The notes under the pieces were generated by a model. That model saw only the letters and a list, made by a program, of their open reading frames with translations. It was not told where the DNA came from and made no database searches. From Flavobacterium sp. (GTDB taxonomy: Bacteria; Bacteroidota; Bacteroidia; Flavobacteriales; Flavobacteriaceae): DNA of 64,000 bases. A program made the position numbers and the translations under genes. The stretch is from positions 124,001 through 188,000 of the forward strand of contig NZ_CP136574.1 in the NCBI RefSeq assembly GCF_035195345.1. The letters run 5' to 3'. Within the stretch, counting starts at the first letter, position 1, and every line of letters begins with the position of its first letter. Below are positions 9,538 through 18,595 of this stretch, one piece after another.

Positions 9538-9861
9538 TTAAAAGGATTTGAATACTTTTTGGAAGAGTTCTCCTAAAAAAGGAACCATTTTTGTCTCATT
9601 ATTTAAACACGTTATAAATCCATAAACCCATAAAATAAAAATAAAAATCCAAAAAGAAGCTGAAACCATCCAATTATCAAAATACCCTATTGGATATCCT
9701 AATAAAAAGAAGGTCAAGAAAATACCTAATGCTTGTCGAATATGAAAACTAGCAAATTCATTACGGTTTTCTTCTTGGTTCATAAATATTGCAATTACCG
9801 AACCTATAATGGTTAAATAGCTTACAATTGCCGTTTGCTTGCCTTTTTCTATTTCGTTCAT
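9538..9861 (-). CDS. Small membrane protein, DUF4870-like
   Basis: A 107-residue protein with an N-terminal segment EKGKQTAIVSYLTIIGSVIAI, a conserved-looking FHIRQALGIFLTFF and about three hydrophobic helices. This pattern (a helix, then xFHxRQAxG, then two helices) is that of the DUF4870/import-component-like membrane proteins. Its function is unknown. It lies between the esterase and the dihydroorotase-like gene, same strand. Confidence 0.8.
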   Translation of the reverse strand: MNEIEKGKQTAIVSYLTIIGSVIAIFMNQEENRNEFASFHIRQALGIFLTFFLLGYPIGYFDNWMVSASFWIFIFILWVYGFITCLNNETKMVPFLGELFQKVFKSF

Positions 9862-9879
9862 ATTCTAAAAAATTATCAA

Positions 9880-11142
9880 TTATTCATTATCAATTATCAG
9901 TTGTCCATTGTTGTAAATTCCGATGGCTTTTCCTTTCATTTTTTGTCCTAAGAAAGCTGAATTTTTTGATTTAGATTGGATGTTTTCTTTTCCAAAAATC
10001 CATTCGTTAGCTGTTGTAAAGAGTGAAATATCGGCTTTGTTTCCAATAATAATTGAAGGGTTATTAACATTGAAAACCAGTTTATTAGCAACTAATTTAT
10101 TAACTATTACTTCAAGTGGTAAAATTGTTTGTAAAACTCCAAAAGAACTTTCTAATCCGATGGTTCCATCTTTGGCTAAATCGAATTCTAATTTTTTATG
10201 TTCGATGTCTAATGGATTATGATCGGATGTGATACAATCTATTGTTCCGTCTAATACTGCTTCTACTAAAGCTTTACGAGTAGCTTCTTCGCGTAATGGA
10301 GGCAATACTTTGTATCTCGAATCAAATTCCAATAAAATCTCGTCGTTTAAGACTAAATTGTGAACGGCAACGCTACAAGTAACTTGTAATCCTTTTGCTT
10401 TGGCTTCTTTGATTAATTGGATACTTCCTTGAGTAGAAACTGTTGGAATGTGTAATTTTCCACCGGTATATTCTAATAAAAATAAGTTACGTGCGACTTG
10501 CAATTCTTCTGCTAAAGCTGGAATTCCTTTCATGCCTAGTTTTGTACTTACTATGCCTTCATTAGCAATTCCAATTCCTTTTAACGTGCTGTCTTGACAA
10601 AATGCGATCACCATTCCGTCGAAATCTTGTACATATTGTAAGGCTATTTTTTGTAAATTGGCATTTTGTAATGCTTTCTTGTAATCACCAAACGCAATGG
10701 CTCCAGCGTTTTTCATGTCGAATAATTCGGCTAAATCGGTTCCTTCGCTTCCTTTGGTTAAAGCTCCGATTGGATATAATGTTGTCGCTTGGTTTTTAGC
10801 TCTGTCCAATACAAATCGTACTTGCGCTTGATTATCAATGGTTGGGTTTGAGTTCGGTTGTAAGGCTACCGCTGTAAATCCGCTTTTAGCTGCAACTTTT
10901 AAACCGTTTTCTATGGTTTCACGGTCTTCATAGCCTGGTTCTCCAAACGAAACCGAGCTATCCATCCAACCTTGTGAAATATGTAAATTAGGAACAGTCA
11001 CTACTTCAAAACCAGAAGTAGTTGCGATTTCTTTTTCTATTTGCGTTATCGTTCCGTTTTCAATTTTGATGTCCATAGTTTGGTTATGAAACGGACTTGA
11101 AGCGTCGATGATTTTGGCTTGTTTTAGAATAACTTGCGTCAT
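9880..11142 (-). CDS. pyrC: Dihydroorotase-like amidohydrolase, probably lacking metal ligands
   Basis: The 420-residue protein aligns along its length with type I dihydroorotases, which close carbamoyl-aspartate to dihydroorotate in pyrimidine synthesis. The start is the ATG at 11142, whose ATGA overlaps the stop of the upstream gene; a longer reading frame from 11211 would run into that gene. The normal D-x-H-x-H-x-R-x-P-G metal motif is here DSSVSFGEPG (residues 61-70), so both histidines and the arginine are replaced by Ser, Ser and Gly. The later SDHNP keeps the Asp-His pair. It may be a non-catalytic paralogue (PyrC'-like) that partners aspartate transcarbamoylase. Confidence 0.85.
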   Translation of the reverse strand: MTQVILKQAKIIDASSPFHNQTMDIKIENGTITQIEKEIATTSGFEVVTVPNLHISQGWMDSSVSFGEPGYEDRETIENGLKVAAKSGFTAVALQPNSNPTIDNQAQVRFVLDRAKNQATTLYPIGALTKGSEGTDLAELFDMKNAGAIAFGDYKKALQNANLQKIALQYVQDFDGMVIAFCQDSTLKGIGIANEGIVSTKLGMKGIPALAEELQVARNLFLLEYTGGKLHIPTVSTQGSIQLIKEAKAKGLQVTCSVAVHNLVLNDEILLEFDSRYKVLPPLREEATRKALVEAVLDGTIDCITSDHNPLDIEHKKLEFDLAKDGTIGLESSFGVLQTILPLEVIVNKLVANKLVFNVNNPSIIIGNKADISLFTTANEWIFGKENIQSKSKNSAFLGQKMKGKAIGIYNNGQLIIDNE

Positions 11143-13064
11143 TTTACAAATTTTTGGATTAGTAGTTCTGTGAGTAATAATAGTAGTGTTGCAATAATAA
11201 ACCATTTCCAAATTTCATTGCTCGTGCGTTCGGAAGCAATGTCGTTTAGAACAGTGGTTATGTTGTTTACTTTCGTGAAATTTTCAAAATTGGAAGTTGT
11301 AACTTGTGTTAAGTCACTTTCGGTTCTTGGATAGTTGAAACTGATTTTCTTTAGCGAATTATTTGCTTTGATGACATCAAAATTTCCAGCTTCTTCAGGA
11401 TAATCGCCAAAAGACAGTTTACATTTGGTATTCAAAATTTGTTGCATCGGAATGAAACTGTATCCTTCTTTTTGAATCGAAACTACTTCGTCTTTAGCTA
11501 AAATCGTTTCTAAAATCAGGTTTTCGTTTTCTCCGATGGTGTAAGCGTTAATTCCCGTTTTGCCTTGATTTTGTCCCATATTATAAAAGGTGGGAACTAT
11601 CAATGGCGCATTTTGGAAGTTACTATTTTGTTTGTTTATAGGTGCCGAAAATGCATAAAAAGTTCCTAAGCGATTGGTGGTTGAACCCACAAAAACTGCG
11701 TTGTCTTCGTATTGCAAAATATTCGTAATTCCTGATAGACCAAAGCTTTCTTTTACATTTGGATATTGAAAATTAGTCACTTTTTTCTCAAATACAGTTT
11801 GAAATAGCGGATGGCTAAAGTTGATTTTCGTGATTTGTTTTGTTGAAGCGGAAAGTTGGGTATAATTCAATCCACCGAAGTTTTTTGCAAAAGCATTTAA
11901 TTGACTTGGAGTATTTTTTGCATTCGGAATCAAAACAATATTACCGCCTTTTTCATAAAATGATTTTAAAGTTGTTCCCAAAGCAACAGGCAAATCTTCC
12001 AATTCATTCAACACAATTGCCTCTTGATTTTCGATTTGATTGTAATCTAAAGTCGCTAATTCGGTGCTTTTAAAATTGAATTCATCAGTTGTAAAAATGC
12101 GACTTAAAAAGTTGTTTTTATCAGAATTTCCAATGGCGATTATATTCGCTTTCTCCGGTTTTGAAATGCTTAAGAAGTAATCGTTGTCATAGCTTAAACT
12201 ATTATCTTCAATACTAATGATTCCGTGGAAATCGTTTTTAGGAATGGTGATTAAAATTTCCGTTTTCTGATTTTCAAATTTCGCCATAGTTTTGGCTACC
12301 GCTTTATTATTACTAAACACGGAAAGAGGTACTTCGTTTTCGGTTTCTCCAAAGGCTTGTAGCGTGATTTTCAATTCATAAAATTGGTCTAACACTTGAG
12401 AAATTACTACTTTATCAATACTGATGTTGGTTTTGTTTTGCGCTTCGGGATGGATGAAATAGACTATATTATTTTCTACCAAATCCGATGCTTTTTTGCT
12501 TTCGGATTGAACGGCATCAGTGATGATAACGTAGTCTTTTTTCGTATTTTTCTTTTTGGTTTCGACTTGATTGATCAAGTAATCCAACTGAAATGGCATT
12601 GCCGAATACTTTAAATTTTGCAATTCTTTTTGAATCGATTTGATATCCGTATCCCAAAACACTTCGGAATTGGTAAGCAATGAAAATTGTTGGTTTTCGG
12701 GTAATTCTTCTAACAATTCTTGAATGCTTCGTTTCAGTAATTCACCTTTGGTGCCTTTAGCTTGCATAGAAAAAGAATTATCTAACAAGATAATTAACTC
12801 GTTTCCTTTGTTGGTATTGTCTTTGGCATCAAAAAAAGGTTGGGCAAATGCTAAAATTAAACAAGTTAACAATAACAAACGTGTCGCTAACAACAACCAT
12901 TTCTTGATTTTAGAACTTTTTCGGGTTTGAATTTGAAGTTCTTTCAGCAGTTTTACGTTGGTAAAATATTCTTTTTTAAAGCGACGTAATTGAAATAAAT
13001 GTACCAATATTGGTATAACCAACAGCAAAAGAAAATAGAGGATTTCGGGATGTTTAAATTGCAT
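11139..13064 (-). CDS. BatA-type membrane protein with von Willebrand A domain
   Basis: A 641-residue protein with an N-terminal double membrane segment (KHPEILYFLLLLVIPILVHLFQLRRFKKEYF), then a second helix, a vWA-like domain with a MIDAS-type LLDNSFSM, a long beta-rich middle, and a final helix before FVK. This matches the BatA N-terminal-domain proteins of Bacteroidota, linked with aerotolerance-type operons and MoxR ATPases, but no MoxR or BatB partner is nearby. The stop overlaps the start of the dihydroorotase-like gene by 4 nt. Confidence 0.88.
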   Translation of the reverse strand: MQFKHPEILYFLLLLVIPILVHLFQLRRFKKEYFTNVKLLKELQIQTRKSSKIKKWLLLATRLLLLTCLILAFAQPFFDAKDNTNKGNELIILLDNSFSMQAKGTKGELLKRSIQELLEELPENQQFSLLTNSEVFWDTDIKSIQKELQNLKYSAMPFQLDYLINQVETKKKNTKKDYVIITDAVQSESKKASDLVENNIVYFIHPEAQNKTNISIDKVVISQVLDQFYELKITLQAFGETENEVPLSVFSNNKAVAKTMAKFENQKTEILITIPKNDFHGIISIEDNSLSYDNDYFLSISKPEKANIIAIGNSDKNNFLSRIFTTDEFNFKSTELATLDYNQIENQEAIVLNELEDLPVALGTTLKSFYEKGGNIVLIPNAKNTPSQLNAFAKNFGGLNYTQLSASTKQITKINFSHPLFQTVFEKKVTNFQYPNVKESFGLSGITNILQYEDNAVFVGSTTNRLGTFYAFSAPINKQNSNFQNAPLIVPTFYNMGQNQGKTGINAYTIGENENLILETILAKDEVVSIQKEGYSFIPMQQILNTKCKLSFGDYPEEAGNFDVIKANNSLKKISFNYPRTESDLTQVTTSNFENFTKVNNITTVLNDIASERTSNEIWKWFIIATLLLLLTELLIQKFVK

Positions 13065-13164
13065 TTACGATTAGAATTTGTCAAAACTACGAAATTCAAT
13101 TTAGAATTTAGAATTTAGAATTCAGAAAATGCTGTGAAGATTTATGGAAACTTAATTCCACCTT

Positions 13165-13228
13165 CGTCACTTCGACTGTTTTGTATTTGTAAAGCCAAAG
13201 ATTTACAAATGCAAAATGTATCGAGAAC
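13165..13228 (-). repeat. 65-bp hairpin repeat, copy A (inverted)
   Basis: Read on the minus strand it begins GTTCTCGATAC and ends TCGAAGTGACG, the same ends as copies B and C. The middle forms its own hairpin (ATTTGTAAA against TTTACAAAT). It starts 12 bp beyond the stop of the broken GIY-YIG gene. Confidence 0.7.
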
Positions 13229-13240
13229 TAATGAAAACTA

Positions 13241-13530
13241 TTATTTTTCAAACCTTTTCTTTGCAAGATTTGGAAGTTCATCATAGTCACTATTTATTAA
13301 AGCTTCTTTTTTTACTCTTGACCATTTTTTAATTTGTTTTTCTTTATCTATTGCGAATCTAATATCGGTAAATTCAGCATAAAAGACTAATTCTACTGGT
13401 CTTTTTGAAGCAGTGTAACAATCTGGATAAAAAGCTGATGTTGGTACATACGTTGTATTAAATTACTTGTTACTCCTGTATAGTAAGAATCATCAGCACA
13501 TTTTAGTATATAGACGTATGAGATTTGCAT
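13241..13530 (-). pseudogene. Frameshifted GIY-YIG endonuclease
   Basis: The minus strand from the ATG at 13530 encodes the start of a GIY-YIG nuclease (SYVYILKCADDSYYTGVTSN, IQRMYQHQ). It then reaches a stop in this frame. In another frame the rest of the protein continues: YPDCYTASKRPVELVFYAEF, DIRFAIDKEKQIKKWSR, KKEALINSDYDELPNLAKKR, ending in a TAA at 13241. The break lies near 13430 and also removes a few residues that the family normally has after the EHQ/QHQ motif. The family (about 90-100 residues) is common in flavobacterial genomes. The gene is flanked by inverted copies of a hairpin repeat. Confidence 0.85.
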
Positions 13531-13557
13531 CTTGTAAAAATAGAAAAGATTTCAGTT

Positions 13558-13623
13558 GTTCTCGATACAATTTTATATTTCAAAAACTTGGGTTTTTAAA
13601 ATATAAAATCACTCGAAGTGACG
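13558..13623 (+). repeat. 65-bp hairpin repeat, copy B
   Basis: It begins GTTCTCGATAC and ends CACTCGAAGTGACG. The centre has the complementary stretches TTTTATATTT and AAATATAAAA. It lies 27 bp before the start of the broken GIY-YIG gene. Confidence 0.7.
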
Positions 13624-13645
13624 GTGGTTTTATATCGTTTTTTAA

Positions 13646-13709
13646 GTTCTCGATATAATTTAAAAAAAAAAAACAATATTTTTTCTTTTTAAAATCACTC
13701 GAAGTGACG
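13646..13709 (+). repeat. 65-bp hairpin repeat, copy C
   Basis: It begins GTTCTCGATAT and ends CACTCGAAGTGACG, in direct orientation to copy B 22 bp away. The middle is an A-run against a T-run. It ends 24 bp beyond the stop of the DEAD-box gene and may also act as its terminator. Confidence 0.7.
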
Positions 13710-13733
13710 AAGATTGAATTTCTAGTTTTGATA

Positions 13734-15080
13734 CTATTTTTTCTTTCTCTTCTCGTCTCTTTTACGTTCGATGTTTCTATTTCTTGATTCGGTTTTGCGG
13801 GGTTTACGTTTTCCTGGGCCGCCAAGGTTTACTTTGGCATTTTTATCTTTTTTCTTGTGAAAAGCTTCGCCCCCTTCTTTTTTAGGGGTTTTCAACAAGA
13901 ATTTCATTTTTTTCTTTTCCTTTTCGAAGTCTAAATAGCGTTCTTCGATTTTTAAATCTTCGGGAAGTGGAAATTCTTTAATCTCGGTATTCATTAACAA
14001 TTCAACCTCAATTTTACTTTCTACTTCACTTGGCGAAACCAAACTGATGGCAATACCGGTTTTATCGGCACGACCCGTTCTACCAATACGGTGCATGTAT
14101 TTTTCTGGTTCGTCTGTGAATTGTAAATTGATGACGTGTGTGATATCCGAAATATCTAAACCACGCGCCATAATATCGGTTGTAACCAAGCCTCTTAATT
14201 CGCCTGCTTGAAAAGAAGCCATCGTATTTAAACGGTAATTTTGCGATTTATTGGAGTGAATTACTCCAAATTGCTCTGAAAATTCTTCGTCTAAGGTTTC
14301 AAAAACCAAATCAACAATACGTTTGTTGTTGACAAAAATCAACACACGTTCCATGGTTTCGGTTTCGCGAACCAAATGTTTTAACATATTTAATTTGGTC
14401 AAAAAGTTTGGAACTTGATATACGATTTGTTCAATTTGTTCTAACGGCGTTCCGCTTTGTGCTAAAGAAACTTCTACGGGAAATTCGAAATATTCGTCTA
14501 ACATTGCATCTACTTCTTCAGTCATAGTAGCCGAGAATAAGATGTTTTGTTTTTTGCCACGCATCATGGATAAAATGGATGTCAATTGTGCACGGAATCC
14601 TAAGTTTAAGATTTCATCAAATTCGTCAATGACTAATTTTTGTAATTCGTCGAAACGCAATACACCATCTAAACCTAAATCCATTACACGACCCGGTGTT
14701 CCTACTAAAATATCTACACCTTGTGCTAGTGCTTTTCTTTGGGTATTGATGTTGACACCTCCATAAATTCCAAGCGTTCGTACACTCATGTATTTAGTCA
14801 ATTTCTCAACTTCTTCTGCAACTTGTACTACTAATTCACGCGTTGGAACTAAAATAACAATTCTGGCTGATTCGTTATTTTGAAACTTCCATTGCTTAAG
14901 GATAGGTAATAAATAAGCAAAGGTTTTCCCTGTACCTGTTTGTGCAATTCCCATCATGTCTCTTCCTGAAAGAATAACTGCATGCGATTTTTCTTGAATA
15001 GGTGTAGCGTGAACAAAACCTAATTCGTCTAATGCTTTTTGTAGTGATTTTGGTAAATCGAATTCTTGGAACGTCTTCAT
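13734..15080 (-). CDS. DEAD-box ATP-dependent RNA helicase (DEFD variant)
   Basis: A 448-residue helicase with the Q motif (FVHATPIQ), Walker A AQTGTGKT, motif Ib TPGR, motif III SAT, and the C-terminal motifs ARGLDI and HRIGRTGR. Motif II reads DEFD rather than DEAD. The tail after residue 375 is Lys/Arg-rich (KKKDKNAKVNLGGPGKRK), typical of RNA-binding extensions in cold-shock or ribosome-assembly helicases. It unwinds RNA duplexes in ribosome biogenesis or mRNA decay; the exact role cannot be read from sequence. Confidence 0.94.
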   Translation of the reverse strand: MKTFQEFDLPKSLQKALDELGFVHATPIQEKSHAVILSGRDMMGIAQTGTGKTFAYLLPILKQWKFQNNESARIVILVPTRELVVQVAEEVEKLTKYMSVRTLGIYGGVNINTQRKALAQGVDILVGTPGRVMDLGLDGVLRFDELQKLVIDEFDEILNLGFRAQLTSILSMMRGKKQNILFSATMTEEVDAMLDEYFEFPVEVSLAQSGTPLEQIEQIVYQVPNFLTKLNMLKHLVRETETMERVLIFVNNKRIVDLVFETLDEEFSEQFGVIHSNKSQNYRLNTMASFQAGELRGLVTTDIMARGLDISDITHVINLQFTDEPEKYMHRIGRTGRADKTGIAISLVSPSEVESKIEVELLMNTEIKEFPLPEDLKIEERYLDFEKEKKKMKFLLKTPKKEGGEAFHKKKDKNAKVNLGGPGKRKPRKTESRNRNIERKRDEKRKKK

Positions 15081-15222
15081 AATGTAAATAAAATTGTTTG
15101 CAAAGGTACATAAACTTTTTGGATTGAATTTTGATAGTGAATTCTAAAATAAAGAGTATTTTTATAACATATTAGGTCAATTATATAACAAATTTTTAAT
15201 TTTATAGAACTATTTTTGTTGG

Positions 15223-17055
15223 GTGAAAAAAAGAATGCTATTCATATTTGTTTTTATCTTTTGTTTAAGTTCTTTGGGAGTACAAGCTCAGGAAATTATT
15301 CAAGAGAAGGATAGTGTTTCAATATATAAGGATATTAATGATTTTTCGAGAAGGAGTAAATTTTCGCGCTTTATTTATAAGTTGCTTTTTAGAGAATCGG
15401 CATTAAAAGTTGAAAATATAATTCCTGTTCCCACAAAAAAGCATGAAAATGGGGTTGGAGAACATCAGGAAGGTAAAATTATTCGAAATATCACCATTGA
15501 AACGTTGGATCCGTTTGGTTTTTCTGTTTCAAATGTGAAAAAGAAACCTAAGCGCAAGTTAGAAAATTTTGGAAATGCCGTTCATATCAAGACAAAAGAG
15601 ATTACCATTCGCAATATTATGCTCTTTAAAAAATATGATAAGTTAGACTCAAAACTATTACAAGAATCGGAACGTTTAATAAGAAGTCAACGTTATGTTC
15701 GTGAAGTTGATATTGTTGCGATAGATATTCCTAATAGTGTTGATTCTGTAGATGTTACAATTCGAGCTTTAGATTCTTGGACTTTAATTCCTACGGGTAG
15801 TTTATCTTCAAATGAAAGCAGTGTTAAAATAACCGAGCGAAATATTTTAGGTTTTGGACATTTAATAAGTGGCAATATTAAAAATCGATTTAATACAAAT
15901 GAAAGTGCTGTTTATGGACAATATTCTATCAATAACATTAAAAATACTTATATTAAATTGGATTTGGATTATGCTAATGAATATAATAATGATAGTAGAA
16001 GAAGTATAAACATTAATCGACCATTTTACTCTGTTATTGCTAAAAATGCGGGCGGTGTTTTTTTTGAAAACCGTATGCAAACCGAACAATTTCCAGTGGA
16101 TGATTTGCTTAATCCGCAAGTTATTTCATATGATTTGCAGGAATATTGGTATGGAAGAGCTTTTAAGATTAACTCTAAATCTAATCCTAATCGTTATTTT
16201 AATAATTTGGTTTTGGCACTAACCTACAATCAGAAAAATTTTGGACGTCAACCCGATGTTGTTTTAGACCCAAGTTTATATTTTTCAAAAGAGAAAAATT
16301 GGGTGGGAATGATTGGTTTTTCAAAACAAAAATTCTATCAAGATACCTTTTTATTCAATTTTGAAATTGAGGAGGATATTCCGTATGGAGAAAATATTGC
16401 ATTGATTATTGGGCACCAAGAAAAGAACAGCACTTCAAGAATGTATTCAGGTATTAGTGTTTCGTATGGTAAAAAATTTAAAATGGGTTACTTTAGTGGA
16501 GTTGCCGAGTGGGGAAGTTTCTATAATTCGGGTTCAACTGAGCAAACTACTTTTAAATTAGGATTAAATTATTTTAGTCCGCTTTTGCATGTTGGAAGTT
16601 GGCGATTCAGACAGTTTATTAAACCAACTTTTATTTGTGGAAATAATCGTGACGCTTCTTTTAAAGATCGTTTAAATCTATTAGAAAGTGATGGTTTGCC
16701 AGGGTTTAATAGTCGTTTAAATGGTGTTCAAAAATGGAGTGTTTCTTTTCAAACGCAATCGTATATTCCTGGAAGTTGGTATGGTTTCCGCTTTAGCCCT
16801 TATTTTAATGCAACATTAGGTTCTATTGCTGGTGAAAATGCGTTACTTTCAAGTAAAGTATATTCAAAATTTAGTATTGGAGCCTTAATCAATAATGATT
16901 TTTTAATTTTCAATAGTTTTCAAATTTCATTTTCATATTATCCCACCATTCCGTTCGAAGGCGACAACATCATGAAAATCAACTCCTTTGAAAATAATAA
17001 TTTGACTTTATACGATTTTCAGTTGTCTAAGCCAGCTTATATACGTTATGAATAG
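15223..17055 (+). CDS. Outer-membrane beta-barrel protein with POTRA-like N-terminus
   Basis: A 610-residue exported protein starting with GTG, with a signal peptide (MLFIFVFIFCLSSLGVQAQ). Residues about 85-200 look like POTRA repeats (IRNITIETLDPFGFSV; VREVDIVAIDIPNSVDSVDV). The rest has the alternating aromatic strands of a barrel (NILGFGHLISGNIKNRF) and a typical penultimate part, making it BamA/TamA-like. A TATTTTTG promoter box (15211-15218) lies only a few bases before the start, so the mRNA may be almost leaderless, or translation may begin at the ATG at 15235. The substrate is unknown. Confidence 0.82.
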   Translation: MKKRMLFIFVFIFCLSSLGVQAQEIIQEKDSVSIYKDINDFSRRSKFSRFIYKLLFRESALKVENIIPVPTKKHENGVGEHQEGKIIRNITIETLDPFGFSVSNVKKKPKRKLENFGNAVHIKTKEITIRNIMLFKKYDKLDSKLLQESERLIRSQRYVREVDIVAIDIPNSVDSVDVTIRALDSWTLIPTGSLSSNESSVKITERNILGFGHLISGNIKNRFNTNESAVYGQYSINNIKNTYIKLDLDYANEYNNDSRRSININRPFYSVIAKNAGGVFFENRMQTEQFPVDDLLNPQVISYDLQEYWYGRAFKINSKSNPNRYFNNLVLALTYNQKNFGRQPDVVLDPSLYFSKEKNWVGMIGFSKQKFYQDTFLFNFEIEEDIPYGENIALIIGHQEKNSTSRMYSGISVSYGKKFKMGYFSGVAEWGSFYNSGSTEQTTFKLGLNYFSPLLHVGSWRFRQFIKPTFICGNNRDASFKDRLNLLESDGLPGFNSRLNGVQKWSVSFQTQSYIPGSWYGFRFSPYFNATLGSIAGENALLSSKVYSKFSIGALINNDFLIFNSFQISFSYYPTIPFEGDNIMKINSFENNNLTLYDFQLSKPAYIRYE

Positions 17056-17089
17056 TTTCTATATTTTAGGTTTCAGGTTTCAAGTTTCA

Positions 17090-18454
17090 TTATATTGTCA
17101 TTGAAAACAGCTTGGTTTCTGGTGCATTTCTAATAAGACGTAAATCAAAAGCCATGCAAATATTTCGAACAAAAGGCTTCCCTTTTTCGGTTACTGTAAT
17201 GGTATCGTTTTGAATGGTAAGTAAACCATCTTCTCGCATTTCTTCTAAACTATTTAGCACTGTTGAAAGTTCTGGAAAATCTAAGCTGTTGTCTTTCCAT
17301 GAAGTAGTGAATTGACACATTAAATTCAAAATATGTTTTCTAATAATTAAATCTTCAGGAGTAAGTAAATGTCCTCTAAAAATAGGCAATTGATTTTCTT
17401 CTAAATGGGTATAATAATCTTCTAATGTTTTTTCGTTTTGTGCAAAACTGTACCAACTATCACTTATAGAAGAAACACCTAATCCAATCATCAGTTGTGT
17501 TTTAGATGCGGTGTAGCCCATGAAATTACGATGTAACTTACCTTCATTGAAAGAAGTATATAAGCTGTCTTTATCTAACGCAAAATGATCCATTCCAATT
17601 TCGTGGTAACCATTTTGAGCTAATTGTTTTTTACCTTCTTCATACAACATACGTTTTTCATCATCTTTAGGTAAATCTTCGTCATTAAAACCGCGTTGAC
17701 CATTGCCTTTAATCCATGGCACATGGGCATAACTATAAAATGCTAATCGGTCAGGAAATAATGATTTTGTTTTATCAATAGTGTCTTTAACTTCTGTAAT
17801 TGTTTGAAAGGGAAGACCAAATATTAAGTCGTGCCCAATTGATGTATATCCAATTTCTTTTGCCCAAAACGTAACTTTTGCCACATTATGGAAAGGTTGA
17901 ATGCGATGTATGGCTTCTTGAACTGTTGTTGAATAATCTTGCACGCCAAAACTAACTCTTCTAAATCCTAAGTCGTATAGCGATTGTAAATGTTTTTTGG
18001 TTGTATTGTTTGGGTGACCTTCAAAACTAAATTCGTGTTCTGGAGCAATTGTTGCAAATTGGAGAATACCATTTATAAGTCGCTCTAAATTTTCTGGAGA
18101 AAAAAAGGTTGGCGTTCCACCTCCTAAATGAATTTCTCGAATTATAGGTTTTCTTGGAAATAAATCACAATACAATTTCCATTCTTTAATGACTGCCGTA
18201 ATATAAGGGTCTTCAACTTCATGACGTTTAGTGATTCTTTTATTACAACCACAAAATGTACACAAACTTTCACAAAAAGGTAGGTGAATGTACAAACTTA
18301 TTCCTTCCGTATGATTTGTTTCTTTGAACGATTGTAATAAAGTTCGTTTCCAATCTTCTAAATGGAATTTTTCTTCCTCCCAGTAAGGAACTGTTGGGTA
18401 ACTGGTATAACGGGGTCCGGGTACATTGTATTTTTGGACTATAGAGACTGACAT
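17090..18454 (-). CDS. hemN: Oxygen-independent coproporphyrinogen III dehydrogenase
   Basis: A 454-residue radical-SAM enzyme: the N-terminal YNVPGPRYTSYPTVPYW, the 4Fe-4S motif CESLCTFCGC, the SAM-binding GGGTP and the C-terminal HemN domain (RNFMGYTASKTQLMIGLGVS). It converts coproporphyrinogen III to protoporphyrinogen IX without oxygen, in the cytosol. It diverges from the thioredoxin gene. The shared 141-bp gap contains an FNR/CRP-type palindrome, which fits oxygen-responsive control. Confidence 0.96.
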   Translation of the reverse strand: MSVSIVQKYNVPGPRYTSYPTVPYWEEEKFHLEDWKRTLLQSFKETNHTEGISLYIHLPFCESLCTFCGCNKRITKRHEVEDPYITAVIKEWKLYCDLFPRKPIIREIHLGGGTPTFFSPENLERLINGILQFATIAPEHEFSFEGHPNNTTKKHLQSLYDLGFRRVSFGVQDYSTTVQEAIHRIQPFHNVAKVTFWAKEIGYTSIGHDLIFGLPFQTITEVKDTIDKTKSLFPDRLAFYSYAHVPWIKGNGQRGFNDEDLPKDDEKRMLYEEGKKQLAQNGYHEIGMDHFALDKDSLYTSFNEGKLHRNFMGYTASKTQLMIGLGVSSISDSWYSFAQNEKTLEDYYTHLEENQLPIFRGHLLTPEDLIIRKHILNLMCQFTTSWKDNSLDFPELSTVLNSLEEMREDGLLTIQNDTITVTEKGKPFVRNICMAFDLRLIRNAPETKLFSMTI

Positions 18455-18507
18455 AATTATAGAATTTTAGCACAATACAAACTTACTTTGATTGAAAATA
18501 ATAAAAA

Positions 18508-18547
18508 ATGATATTTATCATGTTAGACTTATGTAACAATTATTACA
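18508..18547. promoter_or_regulatory. FNR/CRP-family operator between hemN and trx
   Basis: At 18532-18547 is a perfect TGTAA-N6-TTACA palindrome, the form bound by CRP/FNR-family regulators. A second palindrome with arms ATGATA and TATCAT occupies 18508-18521. Both lie between the divergent starts of hemN and the thioredoxin gene. Assignment to an FNR-like protein is inference from the motif and from the anaerobic role of HemN. Confidence 0.6.
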
Positions 18548-18595
18548 TATAAGCAAAAGGCTATGATGTACCTTTGAGAAGCTAAAATAGAAGTT

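Noticed and set aside
13580..13825. 81-codon minus-strand frame after the DEAD-box gene
   Set aside because: It reads the helicase's basic tail in another frame and the hairpin repeats; not protein-like.
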